Assembly (NCBI GenBank): GCA_030524035.1
Contig: JAUNHG010000002.1
Location: forward strand, 413,850-477,849
Reading direction: 5' to 3'
Origin: Kocuria sp.
Lineage (GTDB): Bacteria; Actinomycetota; Actinomycetes; Actinomycetales; Micrococcaceae
Length of the DNA stretch: 64,000 bases
The notes under the pieces were generated by a model. It was not told the origin of the DNA. It ran no database searches and saw only the letters and a list, made by a program, of their open reading frames with translations. Positions 16,708-28,377 of this stretch are shown here, in pieces. Position numbers and translations under genes: made by a program. Position 1 is the first letter of the stretch. The number at the start of each line of letters is the position of its first letter.

Positions 16708-19632
16708 CCTCAAGAAATTCTTGCCTCCACGGCTCCCGCCTCCCAACCACACACCGCATCCTCCACCGACCTAACGGAGATCAGGGTTCAGGGCGCGCGG
16801 GAGCACAACCTGCACAACGTAGACCTCATCATCCCCCGCGATTCCATGGTGGTGTTCACCGGACTGTCCGGTTCCGGGAAGTCCTCCCTGGCTTTCGACA
16901 CAATTTTTGCGGAAGGTCAGAGACGGTATGTGGAGTCCCTGTCTTCTTACGCCCGCATGTTTCTGGGGCGGGTGGATAAACCAGACGTTGATTTCATTGA
17001 GGGACTATCCCCAGCGGTGTCAATCGACCAAAAATCCACGTCCAAGAACCCCCGCTCAACGGTGGGAACGGTCACAGAAATTTACGACTACATGCGCCTG
17101 CTTTGGGCGCGAGTGGGGCACCCTCATTGCCCCACCTGTGGGGCACCCATCACCAAGCAAACACCCCAACAAATTGTGGACCGGTTACTCGCGATGCCAG
17201 AACGTACGCGTTTCCAGGTCCTGGCACCCGTAGTGCGACGCCGTAAGGGCGAGTTCACGGATTTATTCAGCTCCTTGGCCCAACAGGGGTATTCCCGGGC
17301 GATCGTTGATGGTGAACAAGTCATCATGGAAGATCCCCCCGCGCTGAAAAAGCAGTACAAACACGACATCGATGTGGTGATCGACCGTCTAGTCATTAAA
17401 GAAGGCCTAGAGCGGCGACTCGCTGATTCCATTGAAACCGCATTGAATCTGGCCGAAGGTCGTGTGGTCATTGAGCTGGTGCTGCGCGATGGGGAAGACG
17501 CTCCGGTAGGCACTCCGTTGCAGCAAACCTTCTCCGAAAACTTGGCCTGCCCCAACGAACACCCGTTGGGAACGGACGAAATCGAACCCCGCGCGTTCTC
17601 CTTTAACGCACCTTTCGGGGCGTGCACAGAGTGCGACGGCATCGGAACGCGTTTGGAAGTGGATGAACACCTGGTCGTCCCCGACCCGGACTTAACCCTG
17701 GTGGAAGGTGCTATCCAACCGTGGGCGCTCGGTAAATCCACAAGCGATCACTGGAACCGGTTGATGGCTGGTCTGGGCGAAGAAATTGGGTTTGACCTGA
17801 TCACACCATGGAAAGACTTACCAAGCACTGCGCGCAAGGCGTTGTTAGAGGGAAAAAATTACAAAGTCACAGTGTCTTATAGGAACCGCTGGGGGAGGGA
17901 GCGCCGCTATAGCCAAGGGTTTGAAGGTGTATACACCTATATACGCCGTAAACATCAGGAAACAGATTCAGAGCACGCCAAGGAACGTTACGAGCAGTAC
18001 ATGCGCCAAATCCCCTGCGCTGCGTGCCAGGGGCAGCGATTAAATCCCACTATGCTGGGCGTCACCGTCGGTGGTCTTTCCATCGCACAAGCCACCGCGT
18101 TACCCATGCGGGAAGCTTTAGAATTTTTCCGGAATCTAGACCTTGATGAGCGTGAAACCCGCATTGCTGATCAAGTGCTCAAAGAAATCGAAGCCCGTCT
18201 AACCTTTTTACTGGACGTGGGGTTGGACTACCTGAACTTGGAACGAGCATCCGCCAGCCTGTCCGGCGGTGAGGCTCAACGTATCCGGCTCGCCACCCAG
18301 ATCGGGGCGGGCTTAGTGGGAGTGCTCTATGTCCTGGACGAACCATCCATCGGGTTGCACCAACGTGATAACCGCCGCCTCATTCAAACCCTGACCAAAC
18401 TGCGAGATATGGGCAACACCTTGATCGTGGTGGAGCATGATGAAGACACCATCCGGGAAGCAGATTGGATTGTGGACGTCGGCCCCGGCGCTGGTGAGCG
18501 CGGCGGCACGGTGGTGCATTCGGGCAGTTATGACAAACTCCTGCAGAACAGAGACTCCGTCACCGCTGATTACTTATCCGGTCGTCGAAGCATCCGCATA
18601 CCGAATACTCGACGCCCCCTTGACCCGCAGCGGGTCCTCACGGTGGTTGGCGCGCGGGAAAACAATCTGAAAAATATTGACGTCACTTTCCCCCTCGGGG
18701 TGTTCACCGCCGTCACAGGGGTTTCCGGGTCGGGCAAATCGTCCTTGGTCAACGAAATCCTCTATACCAAGCTGGCTAATGAACTCAACGGCGCCAAACA
18801 GGTTCCCGGACACCACAAACGAATTGAAGGAATGGAGCACCTCAAAAAGGTGGTGCACGTGGACCAATCACCGATTGGCCGCACGCCGCGATCCAATCCC
18901 GCTACCTATTCTGGAGTTTTTGACCGCATTCGTAAGCTCTTCGCAGACACCCCTGAAGCCAAAATCCGCGGCTATCAACAGGGACGATTCTCATTCAACG
19001 TCAAAGGCGGTAGGTGTGAAGCCTGCTCCGGAGACGGAACCTTGAAGATCGAAATGAACTTTCTCCCGGATGTTTACGTCCCGTGTGAAGTCTGCCATGG
19101 GGCGCGGTATAACCGGGAAACTCTGGATGTCCAATACAAGGGAAAATCCATTGCAGAAGTTCTGGATATGCCCATCGAGGAAGCTGCGGACTTCTTCTCC
19201 GCATACAGCGCGATATCACGCCACCTGAACACTCTTGTGGACGTAGGACTCGGATACGTGCGCCTGGGACAACCTGCCACCACCCTGTCCGGTGGTGAAG
19301 CCCAACGGGTGAAGTTAGCCGCCGAGCTCCAAAGACGTTCGCACGGTGACACCATCTACGTCTTAGATGAACCCACTACAGGCTTGCACTTTGAAGACAT
19401 CAATAAACTGCTGACCGTGTTACAAGGCCTTGTAGATAAGGGGAATTCCGTCATGGTCATTGAACACAACCTGGACGTCATCAAAACGGCGGACTGGGTT
19501 ATTGACATGGGTCCGGATGGCGGATCGGGGGGTGGCCAAGTCGTGGCTGAGGGAACCCCAGAGCAGGTGGCGGACAATCCGGTAAGTCACACAGGTCAAT
19601 TTTTGAAAGAAATCTTTAAGGGGGAACGGTGA
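16705..19632 (+). CDS. uvrA: UvrABC excision nuclease subunit A
   Basis: ATP-driven damage sensor of nucleotide excision repair. It has 975 residues with two ABC ATPase modules. The first Walker A is GLSGSGKSS (about 54-62) and its signature is [13 protein letters not shown] (about 512-524). The second has GVSGSGKSS and [13 protein letters not shown]. Zinc modules are seen as HCPTCG (about 141), CPNEH with [18 protein letters not shown] and [17 protein letters not shown]. The mature protein acts as a dimer that loads UvrB. The stop overlaps the next start by 4 bases (GTGA), so plsC and uvrC are probably co-transcribed. Confidence 0.98.
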   Translation: MPQEILASTAPASQPHTASSTDLTEIRVQGAREHNLHNVDLIIPRDSMVVFTGLSGSGKSSLAFDTIFAEGQRRYVESLSSYARMFLGRVDKPDVDFIEGLSPAVSIDQKSTSKNPRSTVGTVTEIYDYMRLLWARVGHPHCPTCGAPITKQTPQQIVDRLLAMPERTRFQVLAPVVRRRKGEFTDLFSSLAQQGYSRAIVDGEQVIMEDPPALKKQYKHDIDVVIDRLVIKEGLERRLADSIETALNLAEGRVVIELVLRDGEDAPVGTPLQQTFSENLACPNEHPLGTDEIEPRAFSFNAPFGACTECDGIGTRLEVDEHLVVPDPDLTLVEGAIQPWALGKSTSDHWNRLMAGLGEEIGFDLITPWKDLPSTARKALLEGKNYKVTVSYRNRWGRERRYSQGFEGVYTYIRRKHQETDSEHAKERYEQYMRQIPCAACQGQRLNPTMLGVTVGGLSIAQATALPMREALEFFRNLDLDERETRIADQVLKEIEARLTFLLDVGLDYLNLERASASLSGGEAQRIRLATQIGAGLVGVLYVLDEPSIGLHQRDNRRLIQTLTKLRDMGNTLIVVEHDEDTIREADWIVDVGPGAGERGGTVVHSGSYDKLLQNRDSVTADYLSGRRSIRIPNTRRPLDPQRVLTVVGARENNLKNIDVTFPLGVFTAVTGVSGSGKSSLVNEILYTKLANELNGAKQVPGHHKRIEGMEHLKKVVHVDQSPIGRTPRSNPATYSGVFDRIRKLFADTPEAKIRGYQQGRFSFNVKGGRCEACSGDGTLKIEMNFLPDVYVPCEVCHGARYNRETLDVQYKGKSIAEVLDMPIEEAADFFSAYSAISRHLNTLVDVGLGYVRLGQPATTLSGGEAQRVKLAAELQRRSHGDTIYVLDEPTTGLHFEDINKLLTVLQGLVDKGNSVMVIEHNLDVIKTADWVIDMGPDGGSGGGQVVAEGTPEQVADNPVSHTGQFLKEIFKGER

Positions 19633-20315
19633 AGCTGTACCGAGCAACACAAAAAGCCGTCGGATGGCTTTTCCGAATATCCTGTTTCCCCGTGATCACG
19701 GGGAAACAGAACTTCCCGGCTACGGGGCCAGTCATTGTCGCATCAAATCATCTTTCTTTCCTGGATGGCATCATCATCTCCGCGTTGATGCCCCGCCGGG
19801 TGGGGTTTATTACCAAAGCCTCTTTGGCCAACGCCCCAGGTCTTCAAGGCACGGTGATGACCTTTGTCTACGATGCCCTAGGCCTCATCCCGGTGGATCG
19901 GTCACGCCAGTCGGAATCTGTTGCTGCCCTAGACCCCGCATTGAAATTACTGGCTGACGGCGGTGTGTTTGGCGTATTTCCGGAAGGTACCCGATCACGG
20001 GATGGAAAACTATACCGGGGTCGCACGGGTGTTGCCTATGCGGCGTTATCCACGGGAGCCCCGGTGGTGCCCGTGGCGCTCAAAGGCACCGAGCGCCTGC
20101 AAAAGCCCGGGTCACGCTTGATTGTTCCTCGAAGATTTGAGATGCACATCGGCAAGCCCCTCACCATCGACCGTGTGGATGGCCGACAAACCGGTGCTCA
20201 GCGCCGCGATGTGGTTGAACGGGTCATGAGCGCAATCGCTGAACTTTCTGGTCAAGAACGAGCGGATACCTACAACACCCCACCCTCCGTGGAGCGTGAC
20301 GCTTCCCGTGACTGA
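19629..20315 (+). CDS. 1-acyl-glycerol-3-phosphate acyltransferase (PlsC family)
   Basis: Membrane-associated acyltransferase of phospholipid synthesis, 228 residues. The catalytic NHLSFLD (HX4D, about 37-43) and the acceptor-binding [10 protein letters not shown] (about 117-126) are both present, followed by the [12 protein letters not shown] segment. The N-terminus is hydrophobic enough for membrane association but has no clear full membrane helix. It overlaps uvrA by 4 bases and the uvrC start by 8, so it is translationally coupled on both sides. No direct role in repair is known; position between uvrA and uvrC appears to be co-transcription only. Confidence 0.9.
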   Translation: MKLYRATQKAVGWLFRISCFPVITGKQNFPATGPVIVASNHLSFLDGIIISALMPRRVGFITKASLANAPGLQGTVMTFVYDALGLIPVDRSRQSESVAALDPALKLLADGGVFGVFPEGTRSRDGKLYRGRTGVAYAALSTGAPVVPVALKGTERLQKPGSRLIVPRRFEMHIGKPLTIDRVDGRQTGAQRRDVVERVMSAIAELSGQERADTYNTPPSVERDASRD

Positions 20316-22395
20316 TCCACACACCTACCGGCCTGCGCGCGGGGATATTCCCACGAACCCAGGCGTTTACCGGTTCCGGGACAGTGCCGGGAGGGTGATT
20401 TATGTAGGAAAAGCTAAAAATCTGCGGCACCGGATTTCCAGTTACTTCGCTCCCTTAGAATCCCTGGCACCCAAAACTCAACGGATGGTAACCACCGCCG
20501 CCGGCGTGGAATGGGTGGTTGTGGGATCCGAGCTTGAATCCCTTCAACTTGAATACACGTGGATTAAACAATTTCAACCACGGTTCAACATCGCTTACCG
20601 AGATGATAAATCGTACCCCTACCTGGCAGTCGCCATGGGGGATAAAATCCCCCGGGCGTTGGTGACCCGAGGCGCAAAAAAGAAAGGGACCCGCTACTTC
20701 GGCCCCTACTCCCAAGCCTGGGCAATCCGTGAAACCTTGGACGCCGTATTACGCGTTTTCCCCGTCCGCTCCTGCGCTCCCGGTGTGTATCGCAGAGCAG
20801 AGCGTTCTGGCCGAGCATGCCTCCTGGGATACATCGGTAAATGCACAGCACCGTGCATTGGGCAGATCTCAGAAGAAGACCATCGAGCGTTAGCCGAAGA
20901 CCTTTGTCGATTTATGTCGGGCAAAGCCGAACCTTTTATCAAGGAACTCGAAACAAAAATGCGGGAAGCTGCCGCAGCTCAAGACTTTGAAACAGCTGCT
21001 GCACGTCGTGATGATATTCAGGCTCTCCGCAAGGCCTTTGAACGTAACAGCGTGGTCCTCTCCGAAGACGTCAATGCAGATTTCTTCGCTTTGGCTGATG
21101 ATGAGCTTGAAGCAGCCGTACAGGTATTCCATGTCCGTGGCGGGCGTGTTCGGGGGGAACGCGGTTGGGTGACCGAAAAAGTGGAGGACACTGACCGTTC
21201 TCACTTATTGGAAGCACTGTTACAGCAGGTTTATGGGGAAGGCACTGCCCATGAAATCACAGGCGCCGAACTCCAGGAACAGGTGAAACATGAAGAACAC
21301 GGTTCCCATCATCGTCCACACAGCAACGAATTAGATCGGCGAGAGGATCTGATCCCCCGCACCATCCTGGTATCAGATGCCATCCACGACACTGCGCAAC
21401 TGGAGGAGTGGCTCACTCAACTCCGTGGCTCCAAAGTATCTATCTCCGTCCCACAACGCGGGGATAAAGCCCATTTAATGCACACCGTGGCAGAGAATGC
21501 CCGGCAGGCTTTGGCTTTACACAAATCCAAAAGAGCGGGGGACATCACCACCCGCTCCGCATCGCTACAACAATTACAAGAAGCCTTGAACTTGCCGGAT
21601 GCCGTAATGCGCATTGAGTGCTTTGACATCTCCCATGTGCAAGGCACCAATGTTGTAGCTTCCATGGTGGTGTTTGAAGATGGCTTACCGCGAAAATCGG
21701 AATATCGGAAGTTCTCTATCACCGGGGACGCCGCGCGTGATGATACTGCCTCCATGTACGACGTGGTATATCGACGCTTCAGCCGTCACATAGCGCAGCG
21801 CGACAACACCGAGCCAGTGACCTCGGGACCGGTTAGCGCCGACGCTGTCAACACCGGCTCAACTAAAGATTCCGGCAGCACAAAACGATTTGGGTACGCC
21901 CCCAGTCTGGTGGTGGTTGATGGCGGACCCCCGCAGGTAGCAGCCGCTGCGCGCGCATTAGAAGACGTGAAGATCCACGACATAGCGGTTGTGGGCTTAG
22001 CCAAACGTCTCGAGGAAATATGGCTTCCACACGATGATTTCCCGGTGATCCTCCCACGAGCTTCTGAGGCGCTGTACTTAATGCAACGCATACGCGATGA
22101 AGCACATAGATTTGCAATCACCCACCACAGGGCGCAACGGAGCCGATCCATGATCGCCTCTACGCTGGACGAACTTCCAGGCGTGGGGTCAGCTAAGCAG
22201 AAGGCATTGCTGAAACACTTCGGTTCCGCCAAGAAACTGCGCGCTGCCAGTGCAGAAGAAATCCAAGAAGTTCCCGGTTTCGGTCCAGTACTAGCTGCCA
22301 AAGTCGTAGCCGCACTGCACCACAACCCGACTCACGGCCATGCCTCTGGTGGCGGCATGGCCGTGAACACTGCCACCGGCGAAATTCTGGACTGA
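20308..22395 (+). CDS. uvrC: UvrABC excision nuclease subunit C
   Basis: Endonuclease making both incisions around a lesion in nucleotide excision repair. It has 695 residues from GTG 20308, preferred over GTG 20296 because GGAGCG at 20291 fits its spacing. The GIY-YIG domain starts at NPGVYRFRDSAGRVIYVGKAK (about 16-37). A UVR motif for UvrB binding occurs near residue 210 (KMREAAAAQDFETAAARRD). An RNase H-like nuclease half includes ECFDISHVQGTN and VVDGGPPQV. A double helix-hairpin-helix closes the protein (LPGVGSAKQKALLKHFGS, VPGFGPVLAAKV). A 12-bp inverted repeat is built into its last codons. Confidence 0.97.
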   Translation: MTDPHTYRPARGDIPTNPGVYRFRDSAGRVIYVGKAKNLRHRISSYFAPLESLAPKTQRMVTTAAGVEWVVVGSELESLQLEYTWIKQFQPRFNIAYRDDKSYPYLAVAMGDKIPRALVTRGAKKKGTRYFGPYSQAWAIRETLDAVLRVFPVRSCAPGVYRRAERSGRACLLGYIGKCTAPCIGQISEEDHRALAEDLCRFMSGKAEPFIKELETKMREAAAAQDFETAAARRDDIQALRKAFERNSVVLSEDVNADFFALADDELEAAVQVFHVRGGRVRGERGWVTEKVEDTDRSHLLEALLQQVYGEGTAHEITGAELQEQVKHEEHGSHHRPHSNELDRREDLIPRTILVSDAIHDTAQLEEWLTQLRGSKVSISVPQRGDKAHLMHTVAENARQALALHKSKRAGDITTRSASLQQLQEALNLPDAVMRIECFDISHVQGTNVVASMVVFEDGLPRKSEYRKFSITGDAARDDTASMYDVVYRRFSRHIAQRDNTEPVTSGPVSADAVNTGSTKDSGSTKRFGYAPSLVVVDGGPPQVAAAARALEDVKIHDIAVVGLAKRLEEIWLPHDDFPVILPRASEALYLMQRIRDEAHRFAITHHRAQRSRSMIASTLDELPGVGSAKQKALLKHFGSAKKLRAASAEEIQEVPGFGPVLAAKVVAALHHNPTHGHASGGGMAVNTATGEILD
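22333..22365. repeat. 12-bp perfect inverted repeat inside the uvrC 3' end
   Basis: Arms CACGGCCATGCC (22333-22344) and GGCATGGCCGTG (22354-22365) enclose a 9-base loop and end 30 bases before the uvrC stop. It encodes the HGHASGGGMAV tail. It could act as an intragenic terminator ahead of the separate rapZ promoter. Confidence 0.5.
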
Positions 22396-22407
22396 ACGAA
22401 TCGCGAC

Positions 22408-22433
22408 CGGTACTAGTCGATAAACTAGTACCG
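22408..22433 (+). promoter_or_regulatory. rapZ leaderless promoter (-10 TAAACT) inside a 10-bp palindrome
   Basis: TAAACT at 22421-22426 lies six bases before GTG 22433. A perfect inverted repeat, CGGTACTAGT (22408-22417) and ACTAGTACCG (22424-22433) with a 6-base spacer, covers the -10 element and ends on the first base of the start codon. It looks like an operator for a dimeric repressor, or a 5' structure at the start codon. Confidence 0.6.
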
Positions 22434-23392
22434 TGACACAACGCGACTCCTCAGCGAATTCCCCCACTGACACGATCCATTCCCCATCCACGCAACACCC
22501 CGGTGACGAGCGCAAGCCGCATCCCGAGCGAAAAGCCGAACTTGTGGTCGTCACCGGCATGTCCGGTGCTGGTCGATCCACCGCGGCTAACGCATTGGAA
22601 GACCAAGGGTGGTACGTGGTGGACAACCTTCCGCCCCAAATGTTGCAGCCCCTCGCGGACCTGGTGTCCAGAACACCCGAAGCTATTCCCCGGCTGGCAG
22701 TAGTCATTGATGTTCGGGGCAAAGCATTATTCAACGACATGAAAGAAACACTGACGGCTTTGGAAGCTAGTGGTGTCGAATTTTCCGTGTTGTTTCTGGA
22801 TGCCTCCGACCAGTCTCTGGTGGCTAGGTATGAGCATCAACGCAGGCCACACCCCTTGCAAGCTGGCGGCCGGATCATGGACGGTATCGCCGCAGAACGT
22901 GCCCTACTGCGGGAACTGCGGGAATCAGCGGATATCGTCTTGGACACTTCCAGTTACAACGTCCACGCGCTGTCTAAAGCTGTGGCTGACCTCTACACCA
23001 GTGACGGCCCCGTGGTGTTACGCCTGACCGTGATGAGCTTTGGATTTAAATACGGGGTGCCTGCTGATGCCAATTACGTGGCGGATGTTCGCTTCATCCC
23101 CAATCCACACTGGGTGCCTGCGTTGCGCCCACGGACCGGTAAAGACGCGGAAGTTCGCGATTATGTGTTCAGCCAAAACGGGACACAGACCTTCGTGGAA
23201 CGCTTTACTTCCATGCTGGAACCGGTCTTTGAAGGCTACCGAAACGAGAATAAGCATTACGCCACCATTGCCATCGGCTGCACCGGCGGGAAACATCGTT
23301 CTGTGGCGGTTACTGAAGACGTAGCCCGAAGGTTGTCGAAGCTTCCCCGGGTAACAGTCAATGTGGACCACCGTGACATCGGTAGGGAATGA
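22433..23392 (+). CDS. rapZ: RapZ/YvcJ-family nucleotide-binding protein
   Basis: P-loop protein of the RapZ (YvcJ) family, which in E. coli is an RNase adapter controlling amino-sugar synthesis through small RNAs and in other bacteria binds nucleotides. It has 319 residues with a ~30-residue polar N-terminal extension. Walker A is GMSGAGRST (42-50). The conserved [21 protein letters not shown] segment is intact, and the C-terminal domain has [23 protein letters not shown] and [14 protein letters not shown]. First gene of the conserved rapZ-yvcK-whiA cluster. No SD site; the start is leaderless. Confidence 0.94.
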   Translation: MTQRDSSANSPTDTIHSPSTQHPGDERKPHPERKAELVVVTGMSGAGRSTAANALEDQGWYVVDNLPPQMLQPLADLVSRTPEAIPRLAVVIDVRGKALFNDMKETLTALEASGVEFSVLFLDASDQSLVARYEHQRRPHPLQAGGRIMDGIAAERALLRELRESADIVLDTSSYNVHALSKAVADLYTSDGPVVLRLTVMSFGFKYGVPADANYVADVRFIPNPHWVPALRPRTGKDAEVRDYVFSQNGTQTFVERFTSMLEPVFEGYRNENKHYATIAIGCTGGKHRSVAVTEDVARRLSKLPRVTVNVDHRDIGRE

Positions 23393-23488
23393 ATCTGAAT
23401 AGCGTCACCAGGTGTGCTGACGCATTCGTACCTCAGACGGGCGCATACTGAGCCACACGATCTGAGGTTGAAGGAGACCTTCACTCGT

Positions 23489-24535
23489 ATGAATAACACC
23501 CCGCAGCCCCCAAGTCCAGATGAGCCTACGCAGTCGTTGTCTGGGTCAACACGTCACAAACGTCGAGGGCACACCGTGGATGCTTACTCGCCCATTCGGC
23601 GCGGCAGCGGCAAGACCGTAGTTGCTTTGGGCGGAGGCCACGGGCTGTCGGCGTCTTTATCGGCACTGCGGCTTTTGACCAACCAGTTAACCGCAGTGGT
23701 GACGGTAGCCGATGACGGTGGTTCCTCTGGTCGGCTGCGACATGAATTGGGCGTATTACCCCCGGGGGATCTACGCATGGCGCTCTCAGCCCTGTGCGCG
23801 GACACTGATTGGGGAATGACGTGGCGGGATGTCATGCAACACCGGTTCGGTTCGCTGCCTGAGCACAACAGTCCGCTGGAAGGGCACGCCCTGGGCAACC
23901 TGTTAATCGTCACTTTGTGGGAACTTTTGGGTGACCCCGTTGCCGGGTTGCGCTGGGCTGGTGCTTTGTTGGGCGCTCAGGGGCAGGTTCTGCCTATGTC
24001 CATCACGCCTCTGGTGATCGAGGGGGAGGTAGACGATGACCATGGCACCCGCACTGTCACCGGGCAAGTGGCATTGGCCAAGGAGCCGTTTGTGCGTAAT
24101 GTGCGTCTACAGCCTCCTGGGGCTATTGCTTGCCAGCAGGCCCTAGAGGCAGTGGAAGCTGCTGACTGTGTGATCCTGGGGCCAGGTTCGTGGCATACAT
24201 CAATCCTGCCTCATTTGTTGTTGCCGGAACTACGCCAAGCATTAGTTGCCACAGAGGGCCAACGGATCATTACCATGAACTTGTCACGTGACGCAGAAAC
24301 CGCAGGCAAGACCAGCGCCGAGGAGCTACACATCCTGCACGAGCACGCGCCAGAGCTGCGAATTGATGCTGTGATAGCAGACCCCAGCGCGGTGGAGGAC
24401 CGGGAGCACCTTCAGGACGTTGCTCAGGGCATGGGCGCTCGGGTGCATTTTGCGGACCTACGGCTGGGATCCGGGCAACGGGTACATTCTCCGTTCAAGC
24501 TAGCCGCTGCTTACCAAGAAGTTCTGGGCACATGA
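23489..24535 (+). CDS. YvcK/CofD-family gluconeogenesis or cell-shape factor
   Basis: Protein of the YvcK (GlmR) family, which binds UDP-GlcNAc and supports cell wall precursor supply and morphology in Gram-positive bacteria. It has 348 residues from ATG 23489, chosen because AAGGAG lies at 23471. The longer frame back to GTG 23414 lacks a good site. The fold begins with TVVALGGGHGLSASLSALR (about 44-62), then VVTVADDGGSSGRLR, GHALGNLLI and LGPGSWHTSILPHLL. These match YvcK rather than CofD of coenzyme F420 synthesis. It is the middle gene of rapZ-yvcK-whiA. Confidence 0.9.
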   Translation: MNNTPQPPSPDEPTQSLSGSTRHKRRGHTVDAYSPIRRGSGKTVVALGGGHGLSASLSALRLLTNQLTAVVTVADDGGSSGRLRHELGVLPPGDLRMALSALCADTDWGMTWRDVMQHRFGSLPEHNSPLEGHALGNLLIVTLWELLGDPVAGLRWAGALLGAQGQVLPMSITPLVIEGEVDDDHGTRTVTGQVALAKEPFVRNVRLQPPGAIACQQALEAVEAADCVILGPGSWHTSILPHLLLPELRQALVATEGQRIITMNLSRDAETAGKTSAEELHILHEHAPELRIDAVIADPSAVEDREHLQDVAQGMGARVHFADLRLGSGQRVHSPFKLAAAYQEVLGT

Positions 24536-24602
24536 ACACTGCCGATAGTGCACGGTGACCCAGTCCACGCGAACTTCCACCCCATGAATCAGCGTCGGCG
24601 GG

Positions 24603-24608
24603 TACCCT
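24603..24608 (+). promoter_or_regulatory. possible whiA -10 element (TACCCT)
   Basis: TACCCT at 24603-24608 would start a transcript about 35 bases before ATG 24651, leaving a short leader with GAAAGGA as ribosome site. Confidence 0.35.
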
Positions 24609-24650
24609 ATGGATGAATTCTGACCAATACCCCCTGCGGAAAGGAATCAG

Positions 24651-25634
24651 ATGTCGCTGACGGCATCGGTGAAAGACGAGCTAGCCCGACTGGAGATCAA
24701 AAAGGCCTCTGAACGTCGTGCTGAACTTTCGACCGTTTTACGTTTCTCGGGTGGGCTACATATTGTTTCCGGCCGCATCGTGGTGGAGATTGAACTCGAT
24801 TCGGCCTCCGTGGCGCGGCGTCTGCGTGCCACGGTCATTGAGGAATTTGGGCATGCCTGCGAGCTCGGTGTGATCAGCGGGGGTGGGTTGCGTCGTGGTA
24901 GTCATTACGTCTTGAGAGTGGTGCGCGATGGTGAGGCATTGGCTCGCCGGACCGGTTTACTAGATTCGCACGGCAGGCCGGTGCGTGGGTTGCCGCCGGT
25001 GGTTGTCAATGGGTCGATCGGGGATGCTGAAGCCGTGCTACGCGGGGCGTTCCTTTCCCATGGCTCCTTGACGGAACCCGGGCGTTCAGCCGCTATGGAA
25101 TTCACCTGCCCCGGGCCCGAAGCCGCTTTAGCGCTGGTTGGCGCGGCCAGACGCCTGGACGTCATCGCGAAGGCACGCGAAGTACGCGGAGGGGACCGTG
25201 TGGTGGTACGTGATGGGGACGCAATTGCTACGTTGCTAACCCACATGGGTGCCCACGAAACTCTGTTGACGTGGGAAGACCGTCGTATGCGGAAAGAAGT
25301 ACGCGCCACCGCTAATCGACTAGCGAATTTTGATGACGCTAACCTACGCAGGTCCGCTCAGGCAGCCGTTGCCGCAGGAGCACGCGTTGAGCGTGCCCTG
25401 GAATTATTGGGCGATGACGTTCCCGATCATTTGCGTGCGGCAGGGGAGTTGCGGTTGGCGAATAAGCAAGCCAGCTTGGATGAACTGGGGCGGTTGTCTG
25501 ATCCCGTTTTAACTAAGGATGCTATTGCCGGGCGTATCCGCAGGCTGTTGGCCATGGCGGATCGCCGAGCGGAGGAACTTGGGGTTCCCGGCACGGAAGC
25601 AAACGTGGGACATGAACTGACTCACCGCGATTAA
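24651..25634 (+). CDS. whiA: sporulation/cell-division transcription regulator WhiA
   Basis: DNA-binding protein conserved in Gram-positive bacteria; in Streptomyces it controls sporulation septation with WhiB, and in non-sporulating relatives it affects cell division. It has 327 residues. The N-terminal homing-endonuclease-like (LAGLIDADG-derived) region includes [16 protein letters not shown] and [17 protein letters not shown]. The C-terminal helix-turn-helix includes [32 protein letters not shown] (about 270-305). ATG 24651 is preceded by GAAAGGA. Last gene of the rapZ-yvcK-whiA cluster. Confidence 0.96.
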   Translation: MSLTASVKDELARLEIKKASERRAELSTVLRFSGGLHIVSGRIVVEIELDSASVARRLRATVIEEFGHACELGVISGGGLRRGSHYVLRVVRDGEALARRTGLLDSHGRPVRGLPPVVVNGSIGDAEAVLRGAFLSHGSLTEPGRSAAMEFTCPGPEAALALVGAARRLDVIAKAREVRGGDRVVVRDGDAIATLLTHMGAHETLLTWEDRRMRKEVRATANRLANFDDANLRRSAQAAVAAGARVERALELLGDDVPDHLRAAGELRLANKQASLDELGRLSDPVLTKDAIAGRIRRLLAMADRRAEELGVPGTEANVGHELTHRD

Positions 25635-26934
<1,300 letters not shown>

Positions 26935-27006
26935 TTCCGCGCCAGACTATCCGCGCCCATCGCGTGGTCATGACGTCGGCATCGGGACAGTGAACCTCCG
27001 CTGGCT

Positions 27007-27061
27007 AACGCGCGGGGTGTGCGCAACACGCTATGCACACCCCGCGCGTTGTTGTTGTATT
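27007..27061 (+). terminator. intrinsic terminator/attenuator between gap and pgk
   Basis: Arms 27007-27022 and 27035-27050 are perfectly complementary over 16 bp and GC-rich, followed by GTTGTTGTATT. It is the best Rho-independent signal in the window and lies inside the glycolytic cluster. It probably makes gap more highly expressed than pgk-tpiA. Confidence 0.8.
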
Positions 27062-27107
27062 ACTACCCAGAAAACCTTGACCGATTGACGATTGAAAGGA
27101 ACCCACC

Positions 27108-28328
27108 ATGGCCAAGTCTGTGGAAGACCTACTCCATGACGGCGTCGAAGGCCGTTCCGTGTTGGTGCGCTCAGACTTAAACGTCCCCCTCGACCACGGA
27201 ACCGTCACCGACGACGGCCGGGTCCGCGCATCGTTGCCCGTCATCACGAAGCTCGCTGGAGCCGGAGCTCGCGTGATCGTCGCCGCTCACTTGGGGCGCC
27301 CCAAAGGTGAGCCGAATCCTGAATATTCGATCGCTCCAGCGGCAGCTACGTTGGCTGAGTTATCTGGCCTTGAGGTCGAAACGGCAGCGGACGTCACGGG
27401 AACTGACGCTCAGACCAAGGCGGCCGCTTTGACTAACGGCCACGTGCTTGTCATTGAAAACGTTCGATTTGATGCGCGTGAAACCTCCAAAGATGAGGCA
27501 CAACGTGCCGAATTTGCACAAGAATTAGCCGCTTTGACCGGTGATAATGGCGCTTTTGTGGGCGATGCCTTTGGCGCGGTGCACCGTCAACACGCTTCTG
27601 TGTATGACATCGCCAAAATCCTTCCGGCTTATCAGGGGGACTTGGTCAAGAACGAAGTTGAGGTGCTGACCAAGGTGGTATCTGACCCTGAACGCCCGTT
27701 TATCGTGATCATGGGTGGTTCTAAGGTGTCCGACAAGTTGGCCGTGATCGAAAACCTGATCGGTAAGGCCGATAAACTGTTGATCGGTGGGGGCATGGTC
27801 TTTACTTTCTTGGCCGCCCAGGGCTATTCCATCGGTGCGTCTTTGGTCGAAGAAGACCACATAGGAACCGTGAAGAACTACATGGATCAAGCCGCCTCCG
27901 CCGGTACAGATATCGTGCTGCCGACTGACATTGTCTACGCCGCCGAATTCGCGGCAGAAGCAGAGCATGAAGTGCGCCCGGTGGAGGACATTGAAGGTGG
28001 CCAGTTGGGTGCTAGCGGCATGGGCTTAGACATCGGTCCCGAATCTGCCAAGAACTTTGCAGCAATCATCACCGAAGCCAAAACCATTTTCTGGAACGGC
28101 CCCATGGGTGTGTTTGAGATGGAAGCCTTTGCTGAGGGGACCAAGGCCGTAGCGCAAGCCCTGGCCGACTCGTCCGGAATGTCCGTCATCGGTGGCGGGG
28201 ATTCCGCTGCCGCTGTGCGAAGCCTCGGCTTCAGTGATGACCAATTTGGGCATATTTCTACCGGTGGTGGGGCTTCGCTGGAATTCATTGAAGGCAAAGA
28301 CTTACCGGGTGTCTCCGTTCTGAACTGA
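27108..28328 (+). CDS. pgk: phosphoglycerate kinase
   Basis: Transfers the acyl phosphate of 1,3-bisphosphoglycerate to ADP in glycolysis. It has 406 residues. Substrate-binding RSDLNVPLDHGT (about 22-33) and the basic patch AAHLGRPKGE (about 63-72) lie in the N-domain. The nucleotide-binding C-domain has IMGGSKVSDKL, LIGGGMVFTFLAA, FWNGPMGVFE and GGGDSAAAV. ATG 27108 has a GAAAGG site. Conserved neighbour of gap and tpiA. Confidence 0.98.
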   Translation: MAKSVEDLLHDGVEGRSVLVRSDLNVPLDHGTVTDDGRVRASLPVITKLAGAGARVIVAAHLGRPKGEPNPEYSIAPAAATLAELSGLEVETAADVTGTDAQTKAAALTNGHVLVIENVRFDARETSKDEAQRAEFAQELAALTGDNGAFVGDAFGAVHRQHASVYDIAKILPAYQGDLVKNEVEVLTKVVSDPERPFIVIMGGSKVSDKLAVIENLIGKADKLLIGGGMVFTFLAAQGYSIGASLVEEDHIGTVKNYMDQAASAGTDIVLPTDIVYAAEFAAEAEHEVRPVEDIEGGQLGASGMGLDIGPESAKNFAAIITEAKTIFWNGPMGVFEMEAFAEGTKAVAQALADSSGMSVIGGGDSAAAVRSLGFSDDQFGHISTGGGASLEFIEGKDLPGVSVLN

Positions 28329-28377
28329 GCAGTCCCCCAAAAAGCTTTTTCCATCGTTGACAACGTAAGGAGTACAC

